From Pseudotamlana haliotis (GTDB lineage Bacteria; Bacteroidota; Bacteroidia; Flavobacteriales; Flavobacteriaceae): 64,000 nucleotides of DNA. The notes under the pieces were generated by a model. That model saw only the letters and a program-made list of their open reading frames with translations, was not told where the DNA came from and did not search any database. Where the stretch lies: contig NZ_WAAT01000028.1 in assembly GCF_008806375.1 (NCBI RefSeq), positions 89,214 through 153,213 on the forward strand, in the 5' to 3' direction. This document shows, piece after piece, positions 34,590-43,456 of the stretch (positions within the stretch are counted from its first letter, which is position 1; every line of letters begins with the position of its first letter). Both the position numbers and the translations under genes were made by a program.

Positions 34590-35318
34590 TTATTGAAATG
34601 TAAAGTTTAAAAATACGCCTCTTGTTTTCATGCTAGCAATATTGCTAGTCCAAGGGCTGTTAGGGTCTTCATCAGGAATAAGTTCATCTGTTATGGCAAA
34701 TACACCACGAACAGAAGGTGTGAATTTGAAGTTGTACAGGTAAAAATCAATTCCGAATCCTAATTCATAAAATAAGGGTGTCGTTGCCGTTCTAAATTGT
34801 CCGCTAGAGTTATCTTCTGGGTTAGTTTCGTTACTTGATAAGTTTATTGCTGCCGAAAAACCACCAACAACAAAAGGTTTGAAGTTATTGATTCTTTTGG
34901 TAGAAACTTTAAGTAATAAGGGTACATGAATGTAAGTTGATTTAACCTCTCTAACCAAATCAGCATCGGTATAGCTCATGCCATCAAAATAGGTTTCACT
35001 ATATTTTAATTCTCTAGTCGCAATATTTAATCCTGGCTCTAAACGTAGATCCATAAATTTGTTGATGCGTAAGTTTCCAATAAGCCCTACGCTAAATCCA
35101 GGGTTGCGTTTTACATAAATATCGCGTAAATCTTCGTTGTAATCAAAGTTAAAATCTAAGATGTTTATGCCTAAATAGTACCCCCAACGTAGTAAAGTAT
35201 GGTCTGTAGAACCTCTACCTTGGTTGGCATCATAAACGACTTTTTCTTCGCTAAACAGTTGTGCGCTTGAGGTTTGGAAAATAAATAGAAATGCGGTTAA
35301 TGCAAAAAAATGCTTCAT
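34590..35318 (-). CDS. porT: PorT-like type IX secretion system outer membrane beta-barrel protein
   Basis: 242 aa from ATG 35318; a longer frame would run into ubiE. Signal peptide MKHFFALTAFLFIFQTSSAQ, then barrel strands (YLGINILDFNFDYN, PGFSVGLIGNLRINKFMDLR, LFYELGFGIDFYLYNFKFTP) ending VFLNFTFQ. PorT is required for T9SS assembly, and porT directly after ubiE is the standard flavobacterial order; the spacing here is 4 bases. A plain PorT-family barrel with another role is the alternative. Confidence 0.85.
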   Translation of the reverse strand: MKHFFALTAFLFIFQTSSAQLFSEEKVVYDANQGRGSTDHTLLRWGYYLGINILDFNFDYNEDLRDIYVKRNPGFSVGLIGNLRINKFMDLRLEPGLNIATRELKYSETYFDGMSYTDADLVREVKSTYIHVPLLLKVSTKRINNFKPFVVGGFSAAINLSSNETNPEDNSSGQFRTATTPLFYELGFGIDFYLYNFKFTPSVRGVFAITDELIPDEDPNSPWTSNIASMKTRGVFLNFTFQ

Positions 35319-35322
35319 ATGT

Positions 35323-36048
35323 TTACTTAGATGATTTGTAAATAGTTGCCACACCCAAAGTTTGTGGGAAATCTTCAACATTAATAAACCCAATTTTTCG
35401 TAAAATATTGTTTAAGGCTTCACCATAAGGAAAAACAGAAGCTGATTCTGATAAGTATTTATAGGCGCTTTGGTCTTTTGAAAATATTTTACCTATTAAA
35501 GGCATGATATTTTTGGTGTATAAATTATAGCCTTGTTTAAACGGTGTTTTTGTTGGGACAGAGGTTTCTAAAATTACGAAGGTGCCGTTAGGCTTTAAAA
35601 CCCGGTAAATTTCTTCTAAACCATTTTCCAAGGTTTCAAAATTTCTAACCCCAAAAGCTACGGTAATGGCATCAAAAGTGTCGTTTTTAAAAGGTAAATT
35701 TTCACTGTCACCTAAAACCATTTCAATTTTAGAATCGAATCCTTTCTTTTTGACTTTTTCCTTGCCTATTTCAAGCATACCGCTGCTAATATCTAGGCCA
35801 ACAATTCTTGAGGCTTCAGTTTCAGCAAGGTTTATGGCTAAGTCACCGGTTCCAGTAGCGATATCCAGAATACTTTCTGGCTGGCTTTCTTTGATGATTT
35901 TAACAACGTTTTTACGCCATTTGATATCTATTCCGAAGGAAATAACACGATTTAAGCCATCATAATCACCAGAAATATTATCAAACATTTTAGTGAGTTG
36001 TTCTTTTTTGCCTAATGCGCTGTTTTTGTATGGTTTTACCTTTGACAA
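35323..36048 (-). CDS. ubiE: Demethylmenaquinone methyltransferase (UbiE/MenG)
   Basis: 241 aa class I SAM methyltransferase. Motifs: FDNISGDYDGLNRVISFGID, SILDIATGTGDLAI (SAM motif I), VLGDSENLPFKNDTFDA and ITVAFGVRNFETLENGLEEI, all UbiE family signatures. It makes menaquinone, the quinone used by the Nqr and NDH-2 dehydrogenases encoded later in the window. First gene of a ubiE-porT unit with its own promoter. Confidence 0.96.
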   Translation of the reverse strand: MSKVKPYKNSALGKKEQLTKMFDNISGDYDGLNRVISFGIDIKWRKNVVKIIKESQPESILDIATGTGDLAINLAETEASRIVGLDISSGMLEIGKEKVKKKGFDSKIEMVLGDSENLPFKNDTFDAITVAFGVRNFETLENGLEEIYRVLKPNGTFVILETSVPTKTPFKQGYNLYTKNIMPLIGKIFSKDQSAYKYLSESASVFPYGEALNNILRKIGFINVEDFPQTLGVATIYKSSK

Positions 36049-36064
36049 GTTCGTAATTTTTTGA

Positions 36065-36072
36065 CAAATATA
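36065..36072 (-). promoter_or_regulatory. -7 promoter element for ubiE-porT
   Basis: Minus strand TATATTTG, exact match, 17 bases before the ubiE ATG. Confidence 0.6.
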
Positions 36073-36152
36073 AACTTTTAAAGAAGCTTTACATAATAGG
36101 TGTCTAAATAATTATATTGATTCAATTTTATGTAAGCCCCTTTAAATTATAT

Positions 36153-36160
36153 TATATTTG
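36153..36160 (+). promoter_or_regulatory. -7 promoter element for trkA-trkH
   Basis: TATATTTG, exact TAnnTTTG match, 26 bases before ATG 36186. It excludes upstream in-frame starts for trkA. Confidence 0.6.
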
Positions 36161-36185
36161 TTTCACTTTTTATGATGACACAAAA

Positions 36186-37535
36186 ATGAAAATAATAATT
36201 GCAGGAGCAGGTGAGGTAGGATTTCATTTGGCAAAATTATTGTCTTACGAATCTCAAGAGATAACTTTAATAGACCCGAATAAGAAGAGTTTAGCACACG
36301 CAGATAACCAGTTGGATATTCGTGTGGTTAAAGGAGACGCGACGTCTATCGCTATTTTAAGGGAGGCCAGGGTAGATTCATGTGATTTGTTTATTGCCGT
36401 AACCTCTAGCGAAACTACAAACATTACCATTTGCGTTTTAGCCAAGCAACTTGGGGCTAAACGAACCATTGCTAGAATTTCTAACACCGAATTTATTAGA
36501 CATAAAGATGAGGTTGGATTTACTAAATTTGGTATAGATGAACTTATTTCTCCGGAAGCATTAGCAGCTTCAGAAATCGAATTGTCGTTAAAACAATCGT
36601 CATTCAATGAAACTTATGAGTTTGAAGAAGGTGCGCTTTCAATGGCGGGACTAACGCTATCAAGATCGGCTACTTTTGTTGGAAAAACGGTTAAGGAAGC
36701 CGCTGAGGTCTTTCCTGAAATACATTTTGTGCCTATCGCTATTCAGCGTTTTGGGACACAATATACAACGATTCCTAGAGGTGATACTGTGTTTAAACGC
36801 GGAGACACTGTTGTTTTTATTACTTCGGAAGGTGGCGCGGAAGAATTATGTAAACTTTCCGGAAAAGTTAACCGCGAGATTAAGGATGTGATGATTCTGG
36901 GGGGGGGACAAATTGGCTTTAAAACGGCTCGTGATTTAAGTGCGAAAGGTTTTAATGTGAAGTTGCTTGAAGGCAATAGAGATCGTGCCTTTGATATTGC
37001 TGATGTTTTGACTAAAGTTCTTGTAATCAACAGTGATGGTAGAAATGTTGATTTGTTAGACGAAGAAAATATTGCTGACATGGACGCCTTTATTGCGGTT
37101 GGGCCAAATTCTGAAACCAATATCATGTCTTGTTTAGTGGCTAAATCTAAAGGGGTTAAGAAAACCATTGCTTTAGTAGAAAATATGGATTATTTTGATT
37201 TGTCTCATTCTATTGGTATTGACACTTTAATCAATAAAAAGCTTTTAGCAGCAAATAATATTTTTAGATACATTCGTCGTGGTGAAGTTGTAGCGATGAC
37301 CAAACTGAGTAACCTCAATGCTGAATTGTTAGAGTTTGAGGTGAAAAGTACTTCAGCAGTTTGTAACAAGTCCATTAAGTCTATTGATTTTCCTAGAACA
37401 GCGATTATAGGAGGAGTGATTAGAAATGGTGTTGGGATGATTGCCTTAGGAAGCTTCAAAATTCAAGCGGGTGACCGCGTGGTAGTTTGTTGCTTGTTAA
37501 AATCTATTAAGCGCGTTGAGAAACTATTTATTTAA
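36186..37535 (+). CDS. trkA: Trk potassium uptake system peripheral protein TrkA
   Basis: 449 aa from ATG 36186, giving the Rossmann start MKIIIAGAGEVGFHLAKLL. It has two RCK_N domains (the second begins DVMILGGGQIGFKTARDL, about 236) each followed by an RCK_C domain, the standard TrkA layout. It binds NAD(H)/ATP and gates TrkH. The second GGGQIG loop is encoded by a run of nine G (36899-36907), unusual in such AT-rich DNA. It lies 16 bases upstream of trkH. Confidence 0.95.
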   Translation: MKIIIAGAGEVGFHLAKLLSYESQEITLIDPNKKSLAHADNQLDIRVVKGDATSIAILREARVDSCDLFIAVTSSETTNITICVLAKQLGAKRTIARISNTEFIRHKDEVGFTKFGIDELISPEALAASEIELSLKQSSFNETYEFEEGALSMAGLTLSRSATFVGKTVKEAAEVFPEIHFVPIAIQRFGTQYTTIPRGDTVFKRGDTVVFITSEGGAEELCKLSGKVNREIKDVMILGGGQIGFKTARDLSAKGFNVKLLEGNRDRAFDIADVLTKVLVINSDGRNVDLLDEENIADMDAFIAVGPNSETNIMSCLVAKSKGVKKTIALVENMDYFDLSHSIGIDTLINKKLLAANNIFRYIRRGEVVAMTKLSNLNAELLEFEVKSTSAVCNKSIKSIDFPRTAIIGGVIRNGVGMIALGSFKIQAGDRVVVCCLLKSIKRVEKLFI

Positions 37536-37551
37536 TTAACAGGTATTCGTA

Positions 37552-39045
37552 TTGAAACTCAATTTTAAAATTATTTTTCATTTTTTAGGATTACTATTAT
37601 TGTTTAATGGTGGTTTTATGTTGCTTGCTGCCTTAGTTAGTTTTTTATACCAAGACGGTGTTGGCACGCAAATATCTATTGCTGGCGTACTTACTATGAT
37701 CGTTGGAGCCATACTTATGGTGTTAACGCGGAAGCATGAAAAAGTCATGAACAAGCGTGAAGGTTACATTGTGGTGGCTTTTGGTTGGATTTTCATGTCG
37801 CTTTCAGGAACCTTACCTTATGTAATCACTGAAAGTATTCCAAGTTTTACCAATGCCTTTTTTGAAACCATGTCTGGTTATACCACTACAGGGGCTTCAA
37901 TCTTAAATGATATTGAAGCGATTCCTAAGGGGGTTTTGTTTTGGCGTAGTTTAACCCATTGGATTGGTGGTATGGGGATTATCGTTCTAGCTATTGCTAT
38001 TTTGCCCTTATTAGGTATTGGAGGTATGCAACTTTTTGCAGCGGAAGCGCCAGGCCCCAGTGGCGATAAATTACACCCCAGAATTACAGATACTGCCAAA
38101 CGATTATGGCTGATTTATTTTAGTTACACTGCTGCTGAAACCTTGTTGTTAAATATTGCAGGGATGTCTTTTTTTGATGCCATTAATCATGCCATGTGTA
38201 CACTGTCTACTGGTGGTTTTTCAACTAAAAATGCAAGTGTAGCTTATTGGAATCATCAACCGATTATACAATATATTATCTGCTTGTTCATGTTTCTAGC
38301 AGGTTCAAACTTTGTTTTGAGCTACTTTGCTTTTAAGGGGAAGTTTCAAAAGATATTACACGATGAAGAATTTGCGTTATATTTTAAATTTATAGCGGTA
38401 TTTACAGCTATAGCAGCACTTATTATTTATTTCCAAGCTGATTTAAGCTTGTCGTCGATTCATCATCCAGTGATTTGGGGTGAAGCTGAAAGTGCCTTTA
38501 GACATGCGCTTTTTCAAGTGTTGTCTGTGATAACGACTACAGGGTTTGTTTCGGCAGATTATACCTTGTGGACGCCGTTTTTGGTGGTTTTCTTTTTCGG
38601 ATTGATGTTTCTAGGTGGTTCGGCAGGAAGTACAGCAGGTGGGGTTAAAGTGGTACGCCATTTAATTTTAATAAAGAATGGCTTTTTAGAGTTTAAGCGT
38701 ACTTTGCATCCTAATGCAATTGTGCCGGTGAGGTATAACGGAAAAGCGATTAACCGATTTATTGTATTTAATGTCTTGGCCTTTTTTATTCTTTATATGC
38801 TCTCCTTTATTATTGGTGCTCTGGTGTTTTCTATGTTTGGTTTGGAGTTTAAATCTGCCATTGGTTTAGCGGCTTCTACTTTAGGTAATGTTGGTCCGGC
38901 ATTTGGTGATTTTGGGCCAGTAAATAACTACGCTTTACTTCCTGGGTTAGGGAAGTGGTGGGCTTCCTTTTTAATGCTAATCGGACGTCTTGAGCTATTT
39001 ACAGTACTTATCTTGTTTACACCTTTCTTTTGGAGGAATAGGTAG
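37552..39045 (+). CDS. trkH: Trk potassium uptake system membrane protein TrkH
   Basis: 497 aa. Four channel-like membrane-pore-membrane units are visible, with selectivity loops such as TMSGYTTTGASI, TLSTGGFST, VITTTGFVSADY and ASTLGNVGPAFG. The SAGSTAGGVKVVRHL segment is the TrkH intramembrane region. Start TTG 37552 is chosen because it yields the family N-terminus KLNFKIIFHFLGLLLLF; the next Met is inside membrane helix 1. Confidence 0.95.
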   Translation: MKLNFKIIFHFLGLLLLFNGGFMLLAALVSFLYQDGVGTQISIAGVLTMIVGAILMVLTRKHEKVMNKREGYIVVAFGWIFMSLSGTLPYVITESIPSFTNAFFETMSGYTTTGASILNDIEAIPKGVLFWRSLTHWIGGMGIIVLAIAILPLLGIGGMQLFAAEAPGPSGDKLHPRITDTAKRLWLIYFSYTAAETLLLNIAGMSFFDAINHAMCTLSTGGFSTKNASVAYWNHQPIIQYIICLFMFLAGSNFVLSYFAFKGKFQKILHDEEFALYFKFIAVFTAIAALIIYFQADLSLSSIHHPVIWGEAESAFRHALFQVLSVITTTGFVSADYTLWTPFLVVFFFGLMFLGGSAGSTAGGVKVVRHLILIKNGFLEFKRTLHPNAIVPVRYNGKAINRFIVFNVLAFFILYMLSFIIGALVFSMFGLEFKSAIGLAASTLGNVGPAFGDFGPVNNYALLPGLGKWWASFLMLIGRLELFTVLILFTPFFWRNR

Positions 39046-39136
39046 TTATTTATGTTTTACTTTGGAGGTTTGATGAGTATTTCAAAAAATAACCATGTTT
39101 GATTATCAATAAACTGTCATAATTGCAAAATAATTT

Positions 39137-39219
39137 GATTTTGTCATTCAGAAGGAGGTACGACTGAAGAGTCTTACCATGATTCATGAGATTCCTCGAT
39201 TCCTCGGAAAGACAAAATC
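39137..39219. repeat. 83-bp intergenic element bounded by 9-bp inverted repeats
   Basis: GATTTTGTC (39137-39145) and GACAAAATC (39211-39219) are perfect inverted ends. The inside holds ATTCATGAGATTCCTCGATT and other short palindromic bits and is richer in G+C than its surroundings. It resembles the dispersed 'GTCATTC...GACAAA' intergenic repeats of Bacteroidota; copy number is unknown from this window. Confidence 0.6.
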
Positions 39220-39257
39220 CTATAATGTATGTTTAAGGATATGCAAAAACAATATAA

Positions 39258-39289
39258 AAAAAGCCGCTAATTTCAATTAGCGGCTTTTT
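39258..39289. terminator. Bidirectional terminator between trkH and the aminotransferase gene
   Basis: AAAAAGCCGCTAATT pairs with AATTAGCGGCTTTTT; T runs occur on both strands, so it can serve both converging units. Confidence 0.85.
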
Positions 39290-39313
39290 GATATGAATTG
39301 TTACTGTAAGTGA

Positions 39314-40501
39314 TTACTCAGTTACAGCAGCTTTAATTCTTTTAATCGCTTCAATGATTTGTTCTTGAGAAGCGGCATATGAAATACGGATACAATCCGG
39401 GTTTCCAAAAGCTTCACCTGTAACCGTAGCAACAAGCGCTTCTTCTAATAGGTATAAAGAAAAATCTGTTGCGTTGTTGATTTTCTTTCCTCTTAAAGTC
39501 TTTCCGAAGTAATGCGTTACGTTAGGGAAAACATAAAAAGCACCTTCAGGCGTGTTTGTTTTAAAACCTTCCACATCGTTTAATAAATCTAAGATTAAAT
39601 CACGACGTACTTTAAACTCGTCAATCATGTATTGTACACGAGAAGGTGATTCGTTTAAAGCTGTAATTACGGCACGTTGTGCGATACAGTTGGTTCCACT
39701 AGTAATTTGTCCTTGTAATTTGTTACAAGCACGAGCAATTTTTTCAGGTCCACCAATAAATCCAACACGCCATCCTGTCATTGCAAAGGCTTTAGAAACC
39801 CCGTTTACAGTAATGGTATTGTTGTACATATCTTCAAATTCAGCGATACTTGTATGTCCTTCACCGTAGTTAATATGCTCGTAAATTTCATCTGAAACTA
39901 CGTAAATATTAGGGTGTTTTACTAGAACGTCAGCTAAAGCTCTTAATTCAGCTCTACTATAAACTGATCCACTTGGGTTACAAGGCGAACTAAACCAAAT
40001 CATTTTAGTTTGCGGTGTGATAGCGGCTTCAAGTTGCTCAGGTGTCATTTTAAAGTCAGTGTCTATAGTCGTTTTTACTTCTACAGGTACACCGTCGTTT
40101 AATTTAACGATATCAGCATAACTTACCCAGTAAGGACATGGTAAAATAACTTCATCACCAGCATTTAACATCACGCCCGCGATATTAGCTAAAGATTGTT
40201 TGGCTCCTGTAGAAACTACAATTTGAGCAGGTGTATAGGTTAGGTTGTTATCACGTTTAAATTTAGTAATAACAGCTTCTTTTAAATCGGCGTAGCCATC
40301 AACTGGAGAGTAAGAATTGTAATTTTCATTAATAGCTTGAATCGCAGCATCTTTAATGAAATCAGGCGTATTAAAGTCTGGTTCTCCAAGACTTAGACCT
40401 ATAATGTCTTTTCCTTCTCCTCTAAGTTCTCTTGCTTTTGCAGCCATGGCTAAAGTTGCAGATGTAGCCATGTTTAAAATTCTATCAGATAGTAATTGCA
40501 T
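39314..40501 (-). CDS. Class I pyridoxal-phosphate aminotransferase (aspartate aminotransferase-like)
   Basis: 395 aa, fold type I, subgroup Igamma. Landmarks: GLSLGEPDFNTPDFIKDAA, STGAKQSL, SSPCNPSGSVYSR (substrate-binding Asn), YVVSDEIYEHI (PLP Asp and Tyr), NGVSKAFAMTGWRVGF (Schiff-base Lys) and IRISYAAS (substrate Arg). It probably transfers the amino group between aspartate and 2-oxoglutarate; exact specificity is not decided by sequence. Confidence 0.93.
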   Translation of the reverse strand: MQLLSDRILNMATSATLAMAAKARELRGEGKDIIGLSLGEPDFNTPDFIKDAAIQAINENYNSYSPVDGYADLKEAVITKFKRDNNLTYTPAQIVVSTGAKQSLANIAGVMLNAGDEVILPCPYWVSYADIVKLNDGVPVEVKTTIDTDFKMTPEQLEAAITPQTKMIWFSSPCNPSGSVYSRAELRALADVLVKHPNIYVVSDEIYEHINYGEGHTSIAEFEDMYNNTITVNGVSKAFAMTGWRVGFIGGPEKIARACNKLQGQITSGTNCIAQRAVITALNESPSRVQYMIDEFKVRRDLILDLLNDVEGFKTNTPEGAFYVFPNVTHYFGKTLRGKKINNATDFSLYLLEEALVATVTGEAFGNPDCIRISYAASQEQIIEAIKRIKAAVTE

Positions 40502-40532
40502 GTAAATATTTGTTATGAGTATAGTTTTTAAT

Positions 40533-41627
40533 TTATGCGTAGTTAGGTTTTTTACCCAGTGTTTTTAATTGGTTGTAGTGTTCTGAAACGGCTTGCCAAA
40601 ATGTAGAGTATTCATTGTAAGGTAAGCTACATTCTTTAGCGGTTTGTTTCACAATTTTAGCTAATTTGCTATAGTGTATGTGACTGATGTGCGCGAATAA
40701 ATGGTGTTCTACTTGTCGGTTTAAACCACCTGTGTAAAATTCTGCCAACCAGCTTTTAGGTGAAAAATTTGATGTGGTATACAATTGGTGAATCGCCCAA
40801 GTGTTTTTCATGTTACCATTTTCATCCGGCTCAGGCATTTCAGTATTTGGCATCACGTGCGCTAATTGGAACACTACACTTAAAATGATTCCGGCTGTAT
40901 AGTGCATCACGAAGAAACCAATTAAAACTTGCCACCATGCAAAGCCTAGTGATAAGGGTAGAACAATCCATATTAGGTAATAAATAATTTTACCAATAAT
41001 AAGTTTGGTCCATTGGGTCGCTGGGTTAGGGAATTTACCGTAAGCCAGTTTTCTTTTTAAATATTTTGCACTTTGAATAAAATCTGTTGTAATCGCCCAG
41101 TTTGCTGTTAATAAACCGTATAAGAAGAAAGCATAAAAACGTTGGTATTTATGAATTCTTAACCATTTGGTGTGTTTTGAAAAACGGATGATTCTACCGG
41201 CATCAATGTCTTCATCATGTCCTTGAATGTTAGTATAGGTGTGATGTAAAACGTTATGTTGTACCTTCCAATTGTAATCATTTCCGGCTAAGACATAAAT
41301 ACTACTTCCCATGAGTTTGTTAACCCATTTTTTACTTGAAAACGAGCCGTGATTGGCGTCATGCATCACATTCATACCAACACCAGCCATGCCTATTCCA
41401 GTAACAATCATACATAGGATTTGAGCCCACCAAGGTAAATCTACTGATAAAACCAGTGCCACAGGTACTATAAGTAAAGCAAACATGATCACTGCTTTTA
41501 GGTAGAGCTTCCAGTTTCCAGTACGTTTAATATTATTCTCTTTAAAATAATCATTAACGCGTTTATTTAGTGTACGGAAAAATTTTGCCGAATCTGTTCT
41601 TGAGAAAGTTAATGCTTGTTTAGTCAT
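40533..41627 (-). CDS. Membrane fatty acid desaturase (acyl-CoA desaturase-like)
   Basis: 364 aa. Three histidine boxes bind the di-iron centre: HDANH (89-93), HNVLHH (124-129) and QVEHH (about 311). Two pairs of membrane helices lie between them. The Gln in the third box is typical of front-end and related desaturases, but no cytochrome b5 domain is fused. It introduces a double bond into membrane acyl chains; position of the bond is unknown. It has a separate promoter. Confidence 0.9.
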   Translation of the reverse strand: MTKQALTFSRTDSAKFFRTLNKRVNDYFKENNIKRTGNWKLYLKAVIMFALLIVPVALVLSVDLPWWAQILCMIVTGIGMAGVGMNVMHDANHGSFSSKKWVNKLMGSSIYVLAGNDYNWKVQHNVLHHTYTNIQGHDEDIDAGRIIRFSKHTKWLRIHKYQRFYAFFLYGLLTANWAITTDFIQSAKYLKRKLAYGKFPNPATQWTKLIIGKIIYYLIWIVLPLSLGFAWWQVLIGFFVMHYTAGIILSVVFQLAHVMPNTEMPEPDENGNMKNTWAIHQLYTTSNFSPKSWLAEFYTGGLNRQVEHHLFAHISHIHYSKLAKIVKQTAKECSLPYNEYSTFWQAVSEHYNQLKTLGKKPNYA

Positions 41628-41680
41628 GCTATTTTTAATATTAATATGGCGAAGATTAATTCATTCTACCATATTCTGCG

Positions 41681-41688
41681 CAAAGATA
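41681..41688 (-). promoter_or_regulatory. -7 promoter element for the desaturase gene
   Basis: Minus strand TATCTTTG, exact TAnnTTTG match, 54 bases before the ATG. Confidence 0.55.
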
Positions 41689-41719
41689 GGAATAAACAAA
41701 GTTAAGTAATCCCAAATTT

Positions 41720-41753
41720 TTGTAAAAAAATGGGTTTAAAAAGTATATTTTTG
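41720..41753 (+). promoter_or_regulatory. Promoter of rsmG
   Basis: TTG (41720-41722), a 23-base spacer, then TATTTTTG (41746-41753) match the Bacteroidota -33/-7 pattern; the ATG follows 17 bases later. Confidence 0.55.
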
Positions 41754-41770
41754 TTGAAAATTTAACAACC

Positions 41771-42400
41771 ATGGAACTCATTTTAAAGTACTTTCCTGAC
41801 CTAACCGAAGATCAGATAAACAAATTTGAACTGCTAGAATCACTATATAAAGATTGGAATTTAAAGATTAATGTGGTGTCTAGAAAGGATATTGATGAGT
41901 TGTATTTACGTCATGTTTTGCATTCGTTAGGTATTGCTAAAGTGATTTCTTTCAAAGACGGAAGCAAAATTTTAGACGTTGGCACAGGAGGTGGGTTTCC
42001 CGGTGTTCCATTAGCTATAATGTATCCAGAATGTTCTTTTCATTTAGTAGATAGCATTGGCAAAAAACTTAAAGTGGTGAACGAAGTTGTTGAAGGTTTG
42101 GGCTTAACAAATGTAAAAACCACACACAGTAGGGTAGAAGAAATTGACGATCAGTTTGATTTTATTGTGAGTCGTGCCGTGGCGATTATGCCAACCTTTG
42201 TGCATTGGGTAAAAGGTAAAATAGTCAAAGAGCAGAAGCATGACTTGAAAAATGGTATTCTGTATTTAAAAGGTGGTGATTTAACCGAAGAACTTAAAGA
42301 TTACAGAACCACAACTATTTATAATTTAAGTGATTATTTTACTGAAGACTTTTACGAAACTAAAAAAGTAGTGCATTTACCATTAAAATATAGAGGTTAA
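41771..42400 (+). CDS. rsmG: 16S rRNA (guanine(527)-N7)-methyltransferase RsmG
   Basis: 209 aa, full length. RsmG signatures: NLKINVVSRKDIDELYLRHVLHSL, KILDVGTGGGFPGVPLAIMYP (SAM motif I with the GGG(F/Y)PG loop), HLVDSIGKKLKVV and FDFIVSRAVA. It methylates G527 in 16S rRNA in the 530 loop. It converges with the TPR gene only 3 bases away. Confidence 0.96.
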   Translation: MELILKYFPDLTEDQINKFELLESLYKDWNLKINVVSRKDIDELYLRHVLHSLGIAKVISFKDGSKILDVGTGGGFPGVPLAIMYPECSFHLVDSIGKKLKVVNEVVEGLGLTNVKTTHSRVEEIDDQFDFIVSRAVAIMPTFVHWVKGKIVKEQKHDLKNGILYLKGGDLTEELKDYRTTTIYNLSDYFTEDFYETKKVVHLPLKYRG

Positions 42401-42403
42401 ATA

Positions 42404-43372
42404 CTATAGTTTAACTAATTTAGTAATGCCTTGATTGAAATAATAGTATTGATGCTGAAACCAATAAGTTTCACTGTATTCCTCAATACTTGTGATGTTC
42501 GCCCCTAGGCCTAAAATGCTGTTGGCACGATCAAAATGCTGTTTAGCTTTTTCGTTGTCCTTTAAATTCACATATGCAATAGCCAATCCTAGCTCAGCGT
42601 CAAAATCTTTAGAATCAAATTTTAAAACATTTTCTAAATCAGAAATAGCGGCTTTATCTTTGCCTAAAAACAGAGAACAGGCGCCTCTATAAAAATAGGC
42701 AAAAGGATTGTTTTTGTCTAATAAAATGGCATTTGTAAGATCGTTATTTGCGTCTTGATAACGTTTGAGCTCCATGAAAAAGGCACCGCGATTGTAATAG
42801 TTTTCAGAGTTGCCTTCAATATAAATTGCTGCTGAATAATCATTAAGTGCTTGTTGGTAGTTTTCTAAAGCCATATGTGCAGAAGCTCTAAGCGCGTACG
42901 TTTTTGGTTGACCTGGTACGGTCTTAATGACTTTGTCAAAATCTTTGATAGCCTTATCGTATTCGCCTAAATCTAATCGTACACAACCTAAGCTATAAAG
43001 CGCGTCTATAAATTTATCATCTAAAATATAAGCCTTGGCATAATCTTCTTTCGCTTCGGTGTAGTCTTTTATACTGTATCTTGAATTTCCGCGGTTAAAG
43101 TAGGTGTCGGCATCTGGCTGTTCTACGATAACTTTTGAATAATCTACAATAGCGCCGTAAAAATCACCTGAGTTGTTTTTTGCTAGTCCGCGTTGAAAAT
43201 AGGCGTCTAAATTTTTGGGCTCCAAGGAAATAACTTGATTAAGTAATTCGATTCTCTCTTCGTAATCTGAAGTTCTTAAAGCTTGTCTGTATAGTTTGCT
43301 TGTTTGTCCAAAAGTTAATAATGGCAAGGCAACACAAAGGGTAAGTAGTAAATTTTTCATCGCGGTTTTCAT
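42404..43372 (-). CDS. Exported tetratricopeptide repeat protein
   Basis: About 322 aa. A signal peptide (MKNLLLTLCVALPLLTFGQ) is followed by roughly eight TPR units with the W/LG/Y/A/F/P pattern, e.g. LDAYFQRGLAKNNSGDFYGA, YYNRGAFFMELKRYQDANND and FAYFYRGACSLFLGKDKAAI. It ends with a non-TPR YYYFNQGITKLVKL tail. Periplasmic scaffold or interaction role is likely; partner unknown. ATG 43372 and ATG 43360 are both possible starts. Confidence 0.85.
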   Translation of the reverse strand: MKTAMKNLLLTLCVALPLLTFGQTSKLYRQALRTSDYEERIELLNQVISLEPKNLDAYFQRGLAKNNSGDFYGAIVDYSKVIVEQPDADTYFNRGNSRYSIKDYTEAKEDYAKAYILDDKFIDALYSLGCVRLDLGEYDKAIKDFDKVIKTVPGQPKTYALRASAHMALENYQQALNDYSAAIYIEGNSENYYNRGAFFMELKRYQDANNDLTNAILLDKNNPFAYFYRGACSLFLGKDKAAISDLENVLKFDSKDFDAELGLAIAYVNLKDNEKAKQHFDRANSILGLGANITSIEEYSETYWFQHQYYYFNQGITKLVKL

Positions 43373-43456
43373 GAGCAAATAATATGCCGTTTTGAGGAAA
43401 TAAAGTTAATGAATAATTTTCGTAAGTTGTCATCTTGTTTTACATACTAAGTTTAT

